DNA of 64,000 bases from Proteiniclasticum aestuarii (GCF_017368455.1 NZ_JAFNJU010000003.1:62001-126000); one strand, 5' to 3'. Shown: positions 7,050 through 16,193, numbered from the stretch's first letter. The notes: generated from the letters alone by a model not told the origin. Made by a program: numbers and translations.

Positions 7050-8432
7050 GTGAGTGATCAGCACCTGATATTATCAAAGAAGTTCAAATCATTCCTGAAG
7101 TGCAAAGCTCCGGTTGAGTTCTTAGAAGGGACCACAGCAGCAGGTAAAACCACCGTGGGAGTATTCAAGTTCATCACTAAGGTCAAAGAGTCCCCCAAGA
7201 AGCTCCACATCCTCTCAGGGCTCGACAAGGGTACAATAGAGAAGAATATCATCAACAAGGATTTAGGTATCTTAGACATCTTCAGAGGCGTTGTAGAGTA
7301 CAATCCTTCTGGGCGTGGAGAACATGCCTTACCGCATTTAAGGGTATTAGCTGATGATCCGGCAGATGAAAAGATAATCTATGTCCTGGGCTATTACAAC
7401 AAAGAGAAGTGGAAGAAGGCCTTGGGTGGTCAGTATGGCTGCTTGTACATAGATGAAATCAACATAGCAGACATGGACTACGTGAGAGAAGCATCCATGA
7501 GATGTGATTATCTGATGGGTACATTAAACCCTGATGATCCTAATCTTCCAGTCTACAAGGAGTACATCAACTGTTCCAGACCATTAAAGAAGTGGCGGGC
7601 AGGAACACCAAATGAAATATTAAGCATGTTAAACGAGGAACCAAAACCCGGATGGGTGCACTGGTTCTTTTCTTTTAAGCATAATCACGGACTACCGAAA
7701 GAGAAGATAGATCAGATCATCCTAAATGTTCCTGTAGGCACAAAGCTCTACAAGAATAAGATCCAAGGTCTCAGGGGTAGGGCTACAGGTCTTATCTTCA
7801 GCAACTTCACCAGGCAGAGGAACGTTAAGACAGTAGAATGGATGAAGAAAAGAATGGAAGACAAGAAGAATCCATTAAGATTCAAGCAGTTCAGCTGCGG
7901 AGTCGATACCGCTTACTCACAAGAGAGTGATGACACCATAGCATTTATCTTCCAGGGCATCACAACCAAAGGAGAGCTGATCATCCTGGATGAAGAGGTA
8001 AGAAACAATAAGGACCTGGAGAATCCGATTGCTCCATCGGATACGGTAACAAACCTCATTTCTTTCCTGGAAAGAAATCGGAAGAGATGGGGATTTGCTA
8101 GGGATGTCTTTATAGATAATGCGGACCAGGCAACAATAACAGAGCTTAAGAAGTACAAGCGGAACAATCCATGCTTATATAACTTCATCAATGCTTATAA
8201 GAAGATCACGATCATTGACAGGATTCACCTGCAGTTAGGGTGGATATGGAGTAACAATAGAGCAGACTACATAGTCCTAGATCACTGTGTAAAACACATA
8301 GGAGAGCTTGAGAGCTACTCCTGGAAAGAAGATAAGTACGAACCGGAAGACCGTAATGATCATACAATCAATGCATCACAGTATGGCTTCATACCATTCA
8401 AAAACGTCATAGGGATAGGAGGTGCTAAATAA
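7050..8432 (+). CDS. terL: Terminase large subunit
   Basis: The 460-residue packaging motor has an N-terminal ATPase with a Walker A variant GTTAAGKTT (residues 27-35) and Walker B CLYIDEIN near residue 130. The C-terminal RNase H-like nuclease shows its first Asp in CGVDTAYS near residue 283, a second acidic strand (VFIDNAD) and a late acidic motif near DRNDHTINA. It cuts concatemeric DNA and drives it into the prohead. The GTG start follows AGGTGATTAGAT. It is adjacent to the portal gene without a gap. Confidence 0.95.
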   Translation: MSDQHLILSKKFKSFLKCKAPVEFLEGTTAAGKTTVGVFKFITKVKESPKKLHILSGLDKGTIEKNIINKDLGILDIFRGVVEYNPSGRGEHALPHLRVLADDPADEKIIYVLGYYNKEKWKKALGGQYGCLYIDEINIADMDYVREASMRCDYLMGTLNPDDPNLPVYKEYINCSRPLKKWRAGTPNEILSMLNEEPKPGWVHWFFSFKHNHGLPKEKIDQIILNVPVGTKLYKNKIQGLRGRATGLIFSNFTRQRNVKTVEWMKKRMEDKKNPLRFKQFSCGVDTAYSQESDDTIAFIFQGITTKGELIILDEEVRNNKDLENPIAPSDTVTNLISFLERNRKRWGFARDVFIDNADQATITELKKYKRNNPCLYNFINAYKKITIIDRIHLQLGWIWSNNRADYIVLDHCVKHIGELESYSWKEDKYEPEDRNDHTINASQYGFIPFKNVIGIGGAK

Positions 8433-9995
8433 TTGGGAACCATCAAAACATTGATATTAAACTGGCTGGGGATTAGTCCCGCACAGCCAACGAGCGTACA
8501 GATTCATGAGGTACTGGATCACAAAGGAACGGTCCTGAAAAATCGAATATGGTATAGAGGAGACCCTTCAGAACTGGATCAGTTCTTTAAGGGGATTGCA
8601 CAAGATGCTGTCACTGAGGCGAGGTTCTGGAGCGCTGTTCCTTCAGCAGACAACAGAATACGGAAGATGCACACTGGTTTACCTGGTGAGATAGTAGATA
8701 AGCTGTCCGGCATAGTAGCTGGTGATCTTGATGGAATCGAGGTAGATCCGCAAGAAGACATAGAGCAAATAGCAGGTGAAGCACTTGAGAAGTCTAAAGA
8801 AAAACAAGAAGGTCCTAATCAAGAGCGATGGAACGAGATAGCAACTGATAATAAGTTCAGTGAGCTACTTGAAGAATCCATCAAGGATGCTCTTATTGAA
8901 GGTGATGGAGCATTTAAATTGACGATTGATACTGAGATTACTGAGTATCCCATAATCGAATTTGTGAGCGGTACTAAGGTCGAATATGACTATCGAAGAG
9001 GTAGGTTGTTCGAGGTGCAGTTTCCAGAGCATCACATAGTCAACAAGAAGACTTACAAGAGAGTTGAGGTTTACGGATATGGATACATCAAGTATCTGCT
9101 GTTTGATCTCAATGACAAGCCTGTGGCCTTTGAAGAGGTGCCGGAACTGAAGATTGAAGATGTATTCTTTGATAACTCAGTGCTCATGGCCATACCGATG
9201 AAATTCTTCAAGTCAAATAAGTTTCTGAATCGAGGTCAGAGTATCTATGATCGCAAGACTGATTCATTCGATGCGCTGGATGAAGTTCTTTCGCAGTGGC
9301 TTGATGCCATAAGGGCTGGAAGAGTTAAAACATACATACCAGAAGACCTTCTTCCAAAGGATCCTACAACTGGAGAAGTAAAGCGAGGCAATCCATTCGA
9401 TAATCAGTTCATAGCTTCAGGCAGCTCTATGAAAGAGAATGCCAATGAAGAGATCAAACAGGTTCAGCCTGAGTTATTCTACCAGGCTTATCAGCAGTCC
9501 TATGCTTCATTCCTGGATCAGTGCTTACAGGGTATTCTAAGCCCTAGCACGTTAGGGATTGATCTCAAGAAGACAGATAATGCAGAAGCTCAAAGAGAGA
9601 AGGAAAAGACCACTCTCTACACCAGAGGAAAGATTGTTGATGTTCTAAATGAAATCATCCCAGCACTGGTTATATTGGCTCTTCAGGTAGAAGATATCAT
9701 GAAGTCCCAGAAACCAGGCGAATATGATGTATCTGTATCCTTCGGAGAGTATGCTTCACCAGATTTCACAACAGTTGTAGAGACTGTAGGCAAGGCTAAG
9801 AGTCTGGGCGTTATGTCCCTGGAAAAGGCCATTGATGAGATGTACGGTGACACCATGACAGATGAAGAGAAGGCTCTGGAAATCGAACGGATCCGTGGTG
9901 ATACCGGCATGACCCTTGATCAGGATGATGCCAAAGAGGATATAGATCCTGAGAAGGAGGGAGAGGATGACTTAGACGATGAAGAAGAAGTATAA
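8433..9995 (+). CDS. Phage portal protein (SPP1 gp6 family)
   Basis: The 520-residue protein follows terL directly. The TTG start is supported by GGAGG 11 bases upstream. SPP1-type portal features include an early clip/wing segment with ADNRIRKMHTGLPGEIVDKL, a long central region ending in the SPSTLGIDLKKTDNAEAQRE-type stretch, and a very acidic tail. Twelve copies form the DNA gate of the prohead. It overlaps the minor capsid gene by 17 bases. Confidence 0.92.
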   Translation: MGTIKTLILNWLGISPAQPTSVQIHEVLDHKGTVLKNRIWYRGDPSELDQFFKGIAQDAVTEARFWSAVPSADNRIRKMHTGLPGEIVDKLSGIVAGDLDGIEVDPQEDIEQIAGEALEKSKEKQEGPNQERWNEIATDNKFSELLEESIKDALIEGDGAFKLTIDTEITEYPIIEFVSGTKVEYDYRRGRLFEVQFPEHHIVNKKTYKRVEVYGYGYIKYLLFDLNDKPVAFEEVPELKIEDVFFDNSVLMAIPMKFFKSNKFLNRGQSIYDRKTDSFDALDEVLSQWLDAIRAGRVKTYIPEDLLPKDPTTGEVKRGNPFDNQFIASGSSMKENANEEIKQVQPELFYQAYQQSYASFLDQCLQGILSPSTLGIDLKKTDNAEAQREKEKTTLYTRGKIVDVLNEIIPALVILALQVEDIMKSQKPGEYDVSVSFGEYASPDFTTVVETVGKAKSLGVMSLEKAIDEMYGDTMTDEEKALEIERIRGDTGMTLDQDDAKEDIDPEKEGEDDLDDEEEV

Positions 9996-11169
9996 CATTC
10001 GTACAATCTTTGAAGAAATGGAACTCTATCTTTTAGCATCCATGGCCAGAAACCTCAGCAGACATGAGGGGGAAGAAATCAAAGAAGGATTCAAGTTTGA
10101 AATGTGGCAGAGTGCTAAACTTAGGGACTTAGAAAGATTCAGACGTGAGAACAAGAGGATCATTGATGAGTTTTCTCCAGCAATCGAGAAGACAGTCAAA
10201 GAAAGGCTCATGGATACCTACAGAAAATCTCGCAGTAGAGTACAGAGCGTTGTAATTAAGTTATCAGAGAAGCTCTCAGTGAGATTGCCGGGAAGCTTAG
10301 AACCTGTTATTGACGGCCTGAAGGGTGAAGAACTCAAAGAGACTCTGGAGAAGGTAGAAGAAGCTGCTAAGAAGTGGAAAGAGACACCTACTCCTATTGA
10401 TGACAACTTCTTCCGGACGAACGATAAGAAGTTTGATGCTCTCATCGAAGCCACACAGAAGGACATGAAGAAGGTCAATACCTCAGTCCTTCGAAAGATG
10501 GACGATGTGTACAGACAGACAATATTCAAGGCTCAGGTCTATCACAACAATGGAGTTGTGGATCTGAATAAGGCCGTTGATATGGCCACTAAGGACTTCC
10601 TGAAGCAAGGGATCACATCCATCAAGTATTCCAATGGCAGAGAGGTAAACATAGCTTCATATGCAGAGATGGCTCTTAGAACAGCGAACCACAGGTCCTA
10701 TCTAATGGGTGAAGGCAGCCGACGGAAAGAACTTGGGATAAGCACAGTAATAGTGACACCCCATGCGACAGCTTGCGAACTATGCAGACCATGGCAAGGA
10801 GCAGTGCTGATTGATGATGTCTACTCTGGTGGAAAGCAAGAGGATGGAGAGTATCCATTACTCAGCAAGGCTATAGAAGCAGGGCTCTTTCACCCAAACT
10901 GCGAGGACATCCTTGCAACATGGTTCCCTGGTATCAATACCATTCCTACTGTTCCAGATCCGGAGCGCTCAGAGAAGTGGTACAAGGAAGCACAGAAGCA
11001 GAGGAGACTTGAGAGAGCGATAAGGGATCAGAAAAGAGTAGTAGTTGGAACACTAGATGAAGAGAATATGGTGAGAGAAAAAAAGAGGCTCCGCGAACTG
11101 CAGAAGCAACTCAGGGAGCACTTGAAATACAATTCCCAGCTCAGGAGGAAGCCTGAGAGGGAGGGTTAG
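9979..11169 (+). CDS. Phage minor capsid protein (Phage_min_cap2 family)
   Basis: The gene encodes 396 residues. The helical N-terminal half is followed by the signature region near residues 215-290 (RTANHRSYLMGEG, TPHATACELCRPWQG, then GLFHPNCEDILATW) with conserved Cys and His. Proteins of this family are packaged with the portal and are thought to help head assembly or DNA ejection. The C-terminus is a basic coiled coil. It overlaps the portal gene upstream and meets an opposite-strand gene at its 3' end. Confidence 0.88.
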   Translation: MKKKYNIRTIFEEMELYLLASMARNLSRHEGEEIKEGFKFEMWQSAKLRDLERFRRENKRIIDEFSPAIEKTVKERLMDTYRKSRSRVQSVVIKLSEKLSVRLPGSLEPVIDGLKGEELKETLEKVEEAAKKWKETPTPIDDNFFRTNDKKFDALIEATQKDMKKVNTSVLRKMDDVYRQTIFKAQVYHNNGVVDLNKAVDMATKDFLKQGITSIKYSNGREVNIASYAEMALRTANHRSYLMGEGSRRKELGISTVIVTPHATACELCRPWQGAVLIDDVYSGGKQEDGEYPLLSKAIEAGLFHPNCEDILATWFPGINTIPTVPDPERSEKWYKEAQKQRRLERAIRDQKRVVVGTLDEENMVREKKRLRELQKQLREHLKYNSQLRRKPEREG

Positions 11170-11396
11170 TCGTTTTTCAGTTTCTTAAACCCATCATCTG
11201 AAAGAAACGATTTAGTAAATCCGCAATTACCACATATGACAATATCAACTAATAACGCTTCGTTACCTTTATTCATTGGTGGATTCACTGAGTTGTCGAT
11301 TACCATGTATGCATGTGGTGTTCCGTGTACTTTCCAACTCGTGCCACCACATTCTGAACAAGGTTTTGTTGAATATTTGTATATCCTGTCATTCAT
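11166..11396 (-). CDS. Zinc-ribbon protein on opposite strand inside the head operon
   Basis: The 76-residue protein has CSECGG and CGNCGF Cys pairs about 40 residues apart, a zinc-ribbon pattern. The ATG at 11396 follows GGGGGTGAATTAT; a GTG three codons earlier is also possible. It runs against the capsid genes, sharing four bases with the end of the minor capsid gene, and is probably a cargo gene expressed from its own promoter in the A+T-rich stretch at 11400-11460. Function unknown. Confidence 0.65.
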   Translation of the reverse strand: MNDRIYKYSTKPCSECGGTSWKVHGTPHAYMVIDNSVNPPMNKGNEALLVDIVICGNCGFTKSFLSDDGFKKLKND

Positions 11397-11473
11397 ATAA
11401 TTCACCCCCTTTCAAGTTCAATCGTACTACATAAGTTATACGTTTACAATTAATAAATAGAGGAGGAACAATA

Positions 11474-11800
11474 ATGCCAGATATAAGAAAAATGCTAGAA
11501 AAACAGCTTGAACTACTACAGGAACATTCAAACATAGCTTACGAGAACAACCCCGCAGAGTTAACATATGCAATGATTGAGATTATTGATGTGCTATATC
11601 CAGAGGGAATTCCAGAAGCTTCAGTTGTAGGAGAGATGAAGATAAAGGTGTCAGTTGATGGATTTGAAGTTGAAAAGTTGGCATCAAAAAACAGTGCTCT
11701 TGAAATTCCGAAGGCTAAAGACTTGGCGATAGAGGGGCCAGGAATTGAAGCAAGGGTTAGACTCCTAGAGGATGCGGTATGCAGCCAGATTACTAAATAA
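11474..11800 (+). CDS. Phage protein, unknown
   Basis: The gene encodes 108 residues and has AGAGGAGG before ATAATG. It has an N-terminal amphipathic helix (IRKMLEKQLELLQEH), a middle beta-rich part (MKIKVSVDGFEVEKL) and a C-terminal helix. No family is recognised. A terminator follows. Together with the opposite-strand gene it forms an insert between the minor capsid and scaffold genes, which are usually adjacent. Confidence 0.6.
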   Translation: MPDIRKMLEKQLELLQEHSNIAYENNPAELTYAMIEIIDVLYPEGIPEASVVGEMKIKVSVDGFEVEKLASKNSALEIPKAKDLAIEGPGIEARVRLLEDAVCSQITK

Positions 11801-11809
11801 ATAAACCTC

Positions 11810-11836
11810 ATCCACCTATAACACGGTGGATTTTTA
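11810..11836 (+). terminator. Intrinsic terminator
   Basis: A seven-bp stem (ATCCACC/GGTGGAT) with an eight-base loop is followed by TTTTATT, ending the gene at 11474-11800. The scaffold gene 100 bases on must therefore be reached by read-through or its own promoter. Confidence 0.65.
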
Positions 11837-11933
11837 TTGTCCTGAAATAAGGACCCCATTACGTTACCGGACGTACAACCGGAACCCCGGAGATGCAACC
11901 TCGTACAAAGCGTAGGGAGAGAAAGGAGACAAC

Positions 11934-12506
11934 ATGAAAAGAGAAGAACTTAAAGCACTTGGACTTGAAGATGCAGCAATCGACAGCATTATGGCTATCC
12001 ATGGAAAAGATATCGAAGCCAATAAAGGTAAGGTTGCTCAGCTTGAAGAACAGGTCAAGACACTGAACACCAGCATTACTGAAAGAGATACTCAGCTCGA
12101 GGATCTCAAGAAGTCAACTGGAGATGTGGAGAGCTTAAAGGCTCAGATCACTGCACTTCAGGAAACAAACACAACTCAGGCGACTGAGTACCAGACCAAG
12201 ATGAAAGACCTGCAGGTATCCAGTGCTATCAAAATGGCCCTGACAGGCAAGGTTCATGATGCGGATCTTGTTGCTGGCCTCGTAGCTAAAGACAAGCTCG
12301 TCGTCAATGATGATGGTTCAATTATTGGACTAGATGACCAGATCAAAACACTCCAGGAGAGCAAGAAATTCCTATTCAAACCCGAAGACACCGGAAACGA
12401 AGGTGCTCAAGGTTTCAAGGTAGGTAATCCAGCAAACACAAATCAAAATCCTAACGCAGCTCTTGATGCAGCTGTAAATGCTGCATTTGGAATCGAATCA
12501 AAATAA
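11934..12506 (+). CDS. Phage scaffolding protein
   Basis: The 190-residue protein is dominated by a coiled coil (residues about 28-105: EEQVKTLNTSITERDTQLE and onward), with a C-terminal segment of the GP20 scaffold type (LVAGLVAKDKLVVND, QIKTLQESKKFLF) and a flexible Asn/Ala-rich tail. Scaffolds guide capsid assembly and leave before DNA enters. It lies directly before the major capsid gene. Confidence 0.88.
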   Translation: MKREELKALGLEDAAIDSIMAIHGKDIEANKGKVAQLEEQVKTLNTSITERDTQLEDLKKSTGDVESLKAQITALQETNTTQATEYQTKMKDLQVSSAIKMALTGKVHDADLVAGLVAKDKLVVNDDGSIIGLDDQIKTLQESKKFLFKPEDTGNEGAQGFKVGNPANTNQNPNAALDAAVNAAFGIESK

Positions 12507-12528
12507 ATAAGTAAAGAGAGGTAATAAC

Positions 12529-13422
12529 ATGCCAAACGTAATTAACTATGCATCCAGATTTGAGAGACAGATTGAACAGCAGTACGCAAAGGAACTTACT
12601 TCCGGTGCACTTGCGAGAAACAAGAAGTACAACTTCATCAATGCCAAGACAATCCAGATTCCTACTCTAGCTCTGACCGGTTATAAGGACCATGCGAGAG
12701 ATGGATCCGTCAACAAGGGTACTGTAAGTAACACTTACACACCTTATGCTCTTACCCACGACAGAGACATTTCCTTCTTTGTTGATGACATGGATGTTGA
12801 TGAAACGAATCTGGTTGTGTCTGCAGCAAACATCACTGCAACATTCAACACTGAACAGGCTATACCTGAAACTGATGCGTACAGATACTCTAAACTGTAC
12901 CAGGATTTCAAGGCAAATGGCGGAGTTGTCAAAACCACAGCACTGACTGATACCAACATCCTTGCTGAGTTTGATAAGATGATGGAAGACATGGATGAGG
13001 CAGGAGTTCCTGAGTCTGGAAGAATCCTTTACCTGACACCAACCATCTACACAATGATCAAGAATGCTGAGAAAATCCAGAGAACTCTTGAAGCTACTGG
13101 CCAGGCTGCAATCAACAGACATGTTAGATCACTTGATGAAGTTGAAATCCAGAAGGTTCCATCAGACAGGCTGAAGACCGCATACGACTTTGCTGAAGGT
13201 TTCGCACCTGCAGTAACAGCTAAGCAGATCAGAATGATGCTGGTGCATCCTGCAACAGCTGTCATCGCTCCTGTGAAGGTTGCTGATGTATTCATCTGGG
13301 GCAAGGGTCAGACTCCACAGTCTGCTTTCGGACACCTTTACCAGAACAGAAGCTATCAGGACCTGTTCGTGATCAAGCAGAAGGTTGCCGGTGTTGCAAT
13401 CAATGCTGAAGCAGAGGCATAG
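12529..13422 (+). CDS. Major capsid protein
   Basis: The 297-residue protein follows the scaffold gene by 22 bases, with AGAGAGGTAATAAC before ATG. An N-terminal arm, a long P-domain-like region (VDDMDVDETNLVVSAANI) and a conserved C-terminal part (MLVHPATAVIAPVKVADV, WGKGQTPQSAFGHLYQNR) match HK97-fold capsid proteins of this phage group. Strongly biased codons are typical of an abundant protein. Confidence 0.9.
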   Translation: MPNVINYASRFERQIEQQYAKELTSGALARNKKYNFINAKTIQIPTLALTGYKDHARDGSVNKGTVSNTYTPYALTHDRDISFFVDDMDVDETNLVVSAANITATFNTEQAIPETDAYRYSKLYQDFKANGGVVKTTALTDTNILAEFDKMMEDMDEAGVPESGRILYLTPTIYTMIKNAEKIQRTLEATGQAAINRHVRSLDEVEIQKVPSDRLKTAYDFAEGFAPAVTAKQIRMMLVHPATAVIAPVKVADVFIWGKGQTPQSAFGHLYQNRSYQDLFVIKQKVAGVAINAEAEA

Positions 13423-13436
13423 AAGGAGGACTTTAG

Positions 13437-13691
13437 ATGATACTAGCAGTTAAAGGCAATAGAGAAATCAAGATTGATGTTGATGAAAAGGAGAAGTACC
13501 TGGATAACGGGTACTCTCTTTTTGAGAAGAGTGAGGGCAAATTAACCTCACTCACTCCACCAGTTAAGAAAACCAAGGAGATGATCAGCCTTGAGAAGGA
13601 AAATGCAGAACTCAAGAAGAGGCTTGCAGCATTCGAAAAGGATGAGGCTCCTGAAGAAGAAAAACAAACCACCAGAGGGAAGGGCAAATAG
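13437..13691 (+). CDS. Small phage head protein, unknown
   Basis: The gene encodes 84 residues, starting 14 bases after the capsid stop. A short beta region (MILAVKGNREIKIDVDE) reading like a Rho-N or capsid-associated domain is followed by a coiled helix (MISLEKENAELKKRLAAFE) and a charged tail. Genes of this shape follow the capsid gene in many siphoviruses. A stem-loop overlaps its end (about 13676-13705). Confidence 0.6.
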   Translation: MILAVKGNREIKIDVDEKEKYLDNGYSLFEKSEGKLTSLTPPVKKTKEMISLEKENAELKKRLAAFEKDEAPEEEKQTTRGKGK

Positions 13692-13729
13692 TCTTTCCCT
13701 TTTCCCATAAGGAAAGGAGATGAAGGACT

Positions 13730-14092
13730 ATGAGCTATGCTACCTACGAAGACTATGTTGAGTACGGAGGCAAAGAAGAAGCTGATGTAATTGACATCAT
13801 GCTCGAAGAATCATCCATCAATATCAATAAAGCTTGCTATGGAAGGATTGAAGGTATCGGATTTGAGAATCTCACAGTATATCAGCAGGATCTGATTAAG
13901 AGAGCTGTCTGCACACAGGTTGACTTCGTGACCATATACGGAGAATTTATAGACAGCCCTATGTCAGGATTTTCAGCAGGCTCAATATCCATGAGCTTTA
14001 AGGACACAGCCAAGAGCGTTGGAGGTGCACTCATCAGTAATAAGGCTCTAGGGTACCTGGATTCAACTGGATTGACATCGAGGAGGTTATAG
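13730..14092 (+). CDS. Head-tail connector (adaptor) protein
   Basis: The 120-residue protein opens with a helical segment (YATYEDYVEYGG) and the SPP1 gp15/HK97 gp6-like arrangement of helices (LIKRAVCTQVDFV) ending in a connector loop. It sits immediately after the capsid block and before three minor capsid genes, the normal connector position. The family match is by pattern and position. Confidence 0.75.
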   Translation: MSYATYEDYVEYGGKEEADVIDIMLEESSININKACYGRIEGIGFENLTVYQQDLIKRAVCTQVDFVTIYGEFIDSPMSGFSAGSISMSFKDTAKSVGGALISNKALGYLDSTGLTSRRL

Positions 14093-14094
14093 CT

Positions 14095-14421
14095 ATGAGA
14101 GGGAAACTACCATGGCCAAGCTTTCTGGAAAACTCTACATGCAAAGTAATCAAGGAAGCTGATGGGACCTATGGGCCTACTGAAGTAGAGCTACATAACG
14201 GTAAGGCCATCTATGATCCTAAAGGCAAATCGATTATGACTGCAGAAAAGCAGCTGATTCATCTCACAGGTAAGTTTGTAATCAAAGGAGACATCAATCC
14301 AAGTGAACCAACTTTCAGAGGTTATGTTGAATACCAGGATTTAAAAAGGCAGATACATGAAACACTAAAGATCTTGAATCCTGACGGATCCGTTTATAGT
14401 ACTGAGGTGATGCTCAAATGA
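14095..14421 (+). CDS. Minor capsid protein 1-type head-completion protein
   Basis: The 108-residue protein is beta-rich (ATVELHNGKAIYDPKGKS-like region, IHLTGKFVIKGDINP), consistent with the stopper or head-completion proteins annotated as Minor_capsid_1. The order connector, minor capsid 1, 2, 3, tail tube is conserved among Firmicutes siphoviruses and is kept here. It overlaps the next gene by four bases. Confidence 0.75.
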   Translation: MRGKLPWPSFLENSTCKVIKEADGTYGPTEVELHNGKAIYDPKGKSIMTAEKQLIHLTGKFVIKGDINPSEPTFRGYVEYQDLKRQIHETLKILNPDGSVYSTEVMLK

Positions 14422-14804
14422 AGGTTACTTCGAAGGTTGAGCTCAATACGCAGGCTATAGCAAAGCTCGAATCAAGCGCTAAAGAAGCTATGGAACTAAC
14501 CATGGAAGCATTCAAGACTGAAGTCAACAATGCTCAGGTGGTTCCGAGAGACCATGGAGACCTGATGATGTCCACTGGAGTATCTTATGGTATCAATACC
14601 AAAGGTATGACAGGATATTTAAGCTACAACACACCCTATGCTAGACGTCTGTACTTTCATCCGGAATACAACTTCCGGACTGATAAGAATACCAATGCAA
14701 GGGGACGATGGCTTGATGAATGGATTTACGGACCTCGAAAAGACTGGCTTACTGGTGCTTTCTTACAGTTCTGGAAATCAAAGGCCGGAGGGGTGATCAA
14801 ATGA
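14418..14804 (+). CDS. Minor capsid protein 2-type (tail completion) protein
   Basis: The gene encodes 128 residues. The pattern PRDHGDLMMSTGVSYGI then YNTPYARRLYFHPEYNF is typical of the Minor_capsid_2/HK97 gp10-like tail-completion proteins. The RWLDEWIYGPRKDW segment near the end is also characteristic. It overlaps both neighbours by four bases, suggesting coupled translation. Confidence 0.82.
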   Translation: MKVTSKVELNTQAIAKLESSAKEAMELTMEAFKTEVNNAQVVPRDHGDLMMSTGVSYGINTKGMTGYLSYNTPYARRLYFHPEYNFRTDKNTNARGRWLDEWIYGPRKDWLTGAFLQFWKSKAGGVIK

Positions 14805-15175
14805 CAATAGACAAGTTTCATGAATGGATTTCCGCTGCTCTTCCTGGTACCTGGGACATAGGATCACTTAAGACTGGTGAGCAAAGGCTTGCTTTATATC
14901 CAGGACGTTCATTCATCAATCCTAAAGGGATAGGGCAGGAGACAAGCTACAGAGGCCATGCAATAAGGATTCTAGTTCACTGGAATAAGAATGTCCTAGA
15001 GGGTCAGATCAAGGCTCAGGAGACCTATAACTACATCAGAAGTGCTACTGGTGCAATCGACAGTAAGCGCATAATCAAAGTCGATATGAGAGATCAGGAG
15101 GCTATCTTTATGGGTGCTGATGATTCAGGAGTATTCGAATTTGTCATTGATTGCGAAATAATTATGGAAAGGTAG
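14801..15175 (+). CDS. Minor capsid protein 3-type (tail terminator) protein
   Basis: The 124-residue protein starts at the ATG overlapping the previous stop, with GGAGGGG upstream; a longer frame reaching into the previous gene is ignored. The fold appears alpha/beta (YRGHAIRILVHWNKNV, VFEFVIDCEIIME), as in tail-terminator proteins that cap the tail tube at its head-facing end. Order in the connector cluster supports this. Confidence 0.78.
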   Translation: MTIDKFHEWISAALPGTWDIGSLKTGEQRLALYPGRSFINPKGIGQETSYRGHAIRILVHWNKNVLEGQIKAQETYNYIRSATGAIDSKRIIKVDMRDQEAIFMGADDSGVFEFVIDCEIIMER

Positions 15176-15183
15176 GTATTAAA

Positions 15184-15624
15184 ATGCCAGGAGTATATCC
15201 AGTATACAAAAATGTTTTTAAGATCGGTAAACTAGGTTCAGCCAGCGTAAGTCCTACGGATTTTGTTGAAATTGCAGACCTAGAGACCTTCAGCCCATCC
15301 ATTGATGGTACGGTTGAAGAATGGACACCAATGAACACCGAAGGCTGGGCCAGAGCGCTCATGACCGGTAAGAAGTTTGCAGTAGCTTTCTCTGGAAAGA
15401 GAAATGAAGGCGATGAAGGTAACGACTATATTGCAGGACTTGCTTGGAAAGATGGACTTGAATGTTCAACAAAGGCTGAATGGACTTTCCCTTCAGGCGC
15501 AAAGCTTGCTTTCAACTGTGTTGTTAATGTCACTACCCCAGGCGGTGGAGACTCCACGAATGTAGACGGTCTTGAGTTCGAACTTATCGGAGACGGTAAG
15601 CCAGTATTCACACCAGCAGTTTAA
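15184..15624 (+). CDS. Major tail (tube) protein
   Basis: The gene encodes 146 residues. Beta-rich segments (DFVEIADLETFSPSIDG, VEEWTPMNTEGWARALMTG) followed by GDEGNDYIAGLAWK and a C-terminal beta strand are characteristic of siphovirus tail-tube proteins. It is followed by a strong terminator, often seen after this highly expressed gene. Confidence 0.85.
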   Translation: MPGVYPVYKNVFKIGKLGSASVSPTDFVEIADLETFSPSIDGTVEEWTPMNTEGWARALMTGKKFAVAFSGKRNEGDEGNDYIAGLAWKDGLECSTKAEWTFPSGAKLAFNCVVNVTTPGGGDSTNVDGLEFELIGDGKPVFTPAV

Positions 15625-15631
15625 GAAAGAC

Positions 15632-15657
15632 GGGAGGGTAAGACCTCCCTTTTTTTG
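15632..15657 (+). terminator. Intrinsic terminator after tail tube gene
   Basis: A G+C-rich six-bp stem (GGGAGG/CCTCCC) is followed by eight T residues. It probably attenuates transcription between the abundant tube protein and the later tail genes. Confidence 0.8.
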
Positions 15658-15675
15658 GATTAGGAGGACGATTGT

Positions 15676-15852
15676 ATGAAATACAAAGTAATCAAAGACT
15701 TTATCGATACTGCAGATCAGATGCATCACTACCTCAAAGGTGAAACCTATCCTCGAAAGGGTAAGGCTACTGCTGAGAGAGTAGCAGTACTGATCAGTAA
15801 CAAGAACAGAACAGGGGCAGCGCTAATAGAAGAAGTAAAGGATGGGGAGTAG
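15676..15852 (+). CDS. Small phage protein, 58 residues
   Basis: A frame with TAGGAGG nine bases before ATG encodes a basic protein (MKYKVIKDFIDTADQMHHYLKG...) ending three bases before the tail-chaperone gene. It resembles the short RNA-tail-like proteins found between the tube and chaperone genes of related phages. Unknown function; good ribosome-binding site and tight packing make it real. Confidence 0.65.
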   Translation: MKYKVIKDFIDTADQMHHYLKGETYPRKGKATAERVAVLISNKNRTGAALIEEVKDGE

Positions 15853-15854
15853 AC

Positions 15855-16193
15855 ATGGCAAAAGTATATGATATAGTCAGCAGGCTCAAGAATGAGAAGC
15901 CACAGGTAAGGCTCACTGAAGATAAGATTTTCACAGTATTCAACTCAAAGAACTCAGTTATCCTCATGAAGGGGATTGCTGAAGATCCCAAGATAGATGA
16001 GACAGAGAAGATGGATATGATCATAGAAGCAGGCTTAGGCAAAGAAGCACTTGATCTGGTCAATAGCATGGACTTATCTATGATGGAGATGGCCACCGTG
16101 GTCAATGCAATTATGGCAGCTGTATCAGATTCAGAACTGGAAGAAATCGAGAAAGCAGCTGAAGCAGAGGTTAAGAAGACAAGAAAAAAGTAA
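15855..16193 (+). CDS. Tail assembly chaperone (G-type)
   Basis: The gene encodes 112 residues. It lies between tail tube and tape measure, the diagnostic place for the tail chaperone, and is helical with a Lys-rich end. Its last codons AGA AAA AAG TAA contain the slippery heptamer A AAA AAG, so a fraction of ribosomes should shift -1 and continue into the next frame to make a longer G-T fusion. The pair coats and folds the tape-measure protein during tail assembly in this phage class. Confidence 0.85.
   Translation: MAKVYDIVSRLKNEKPQVRLTEDKIFTVFNSKNSVILMKGIAEDPKIDETEKMDMIIEAGLGKEALDLVNSMDLSMMEMATVVNAIMAAVSDSELEEIEKAAEAEVKKTRKK
16184..16190 (+). other. Programmed -1 ribosomal frameshift site
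   Basis: The heptamer A AAA AAG is in the correct phase for simultaneous slippage (codons AGA AAA AAG before TAA). The -1 frame is open from here through 16516, with no stop between. Confidence 0.85.
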
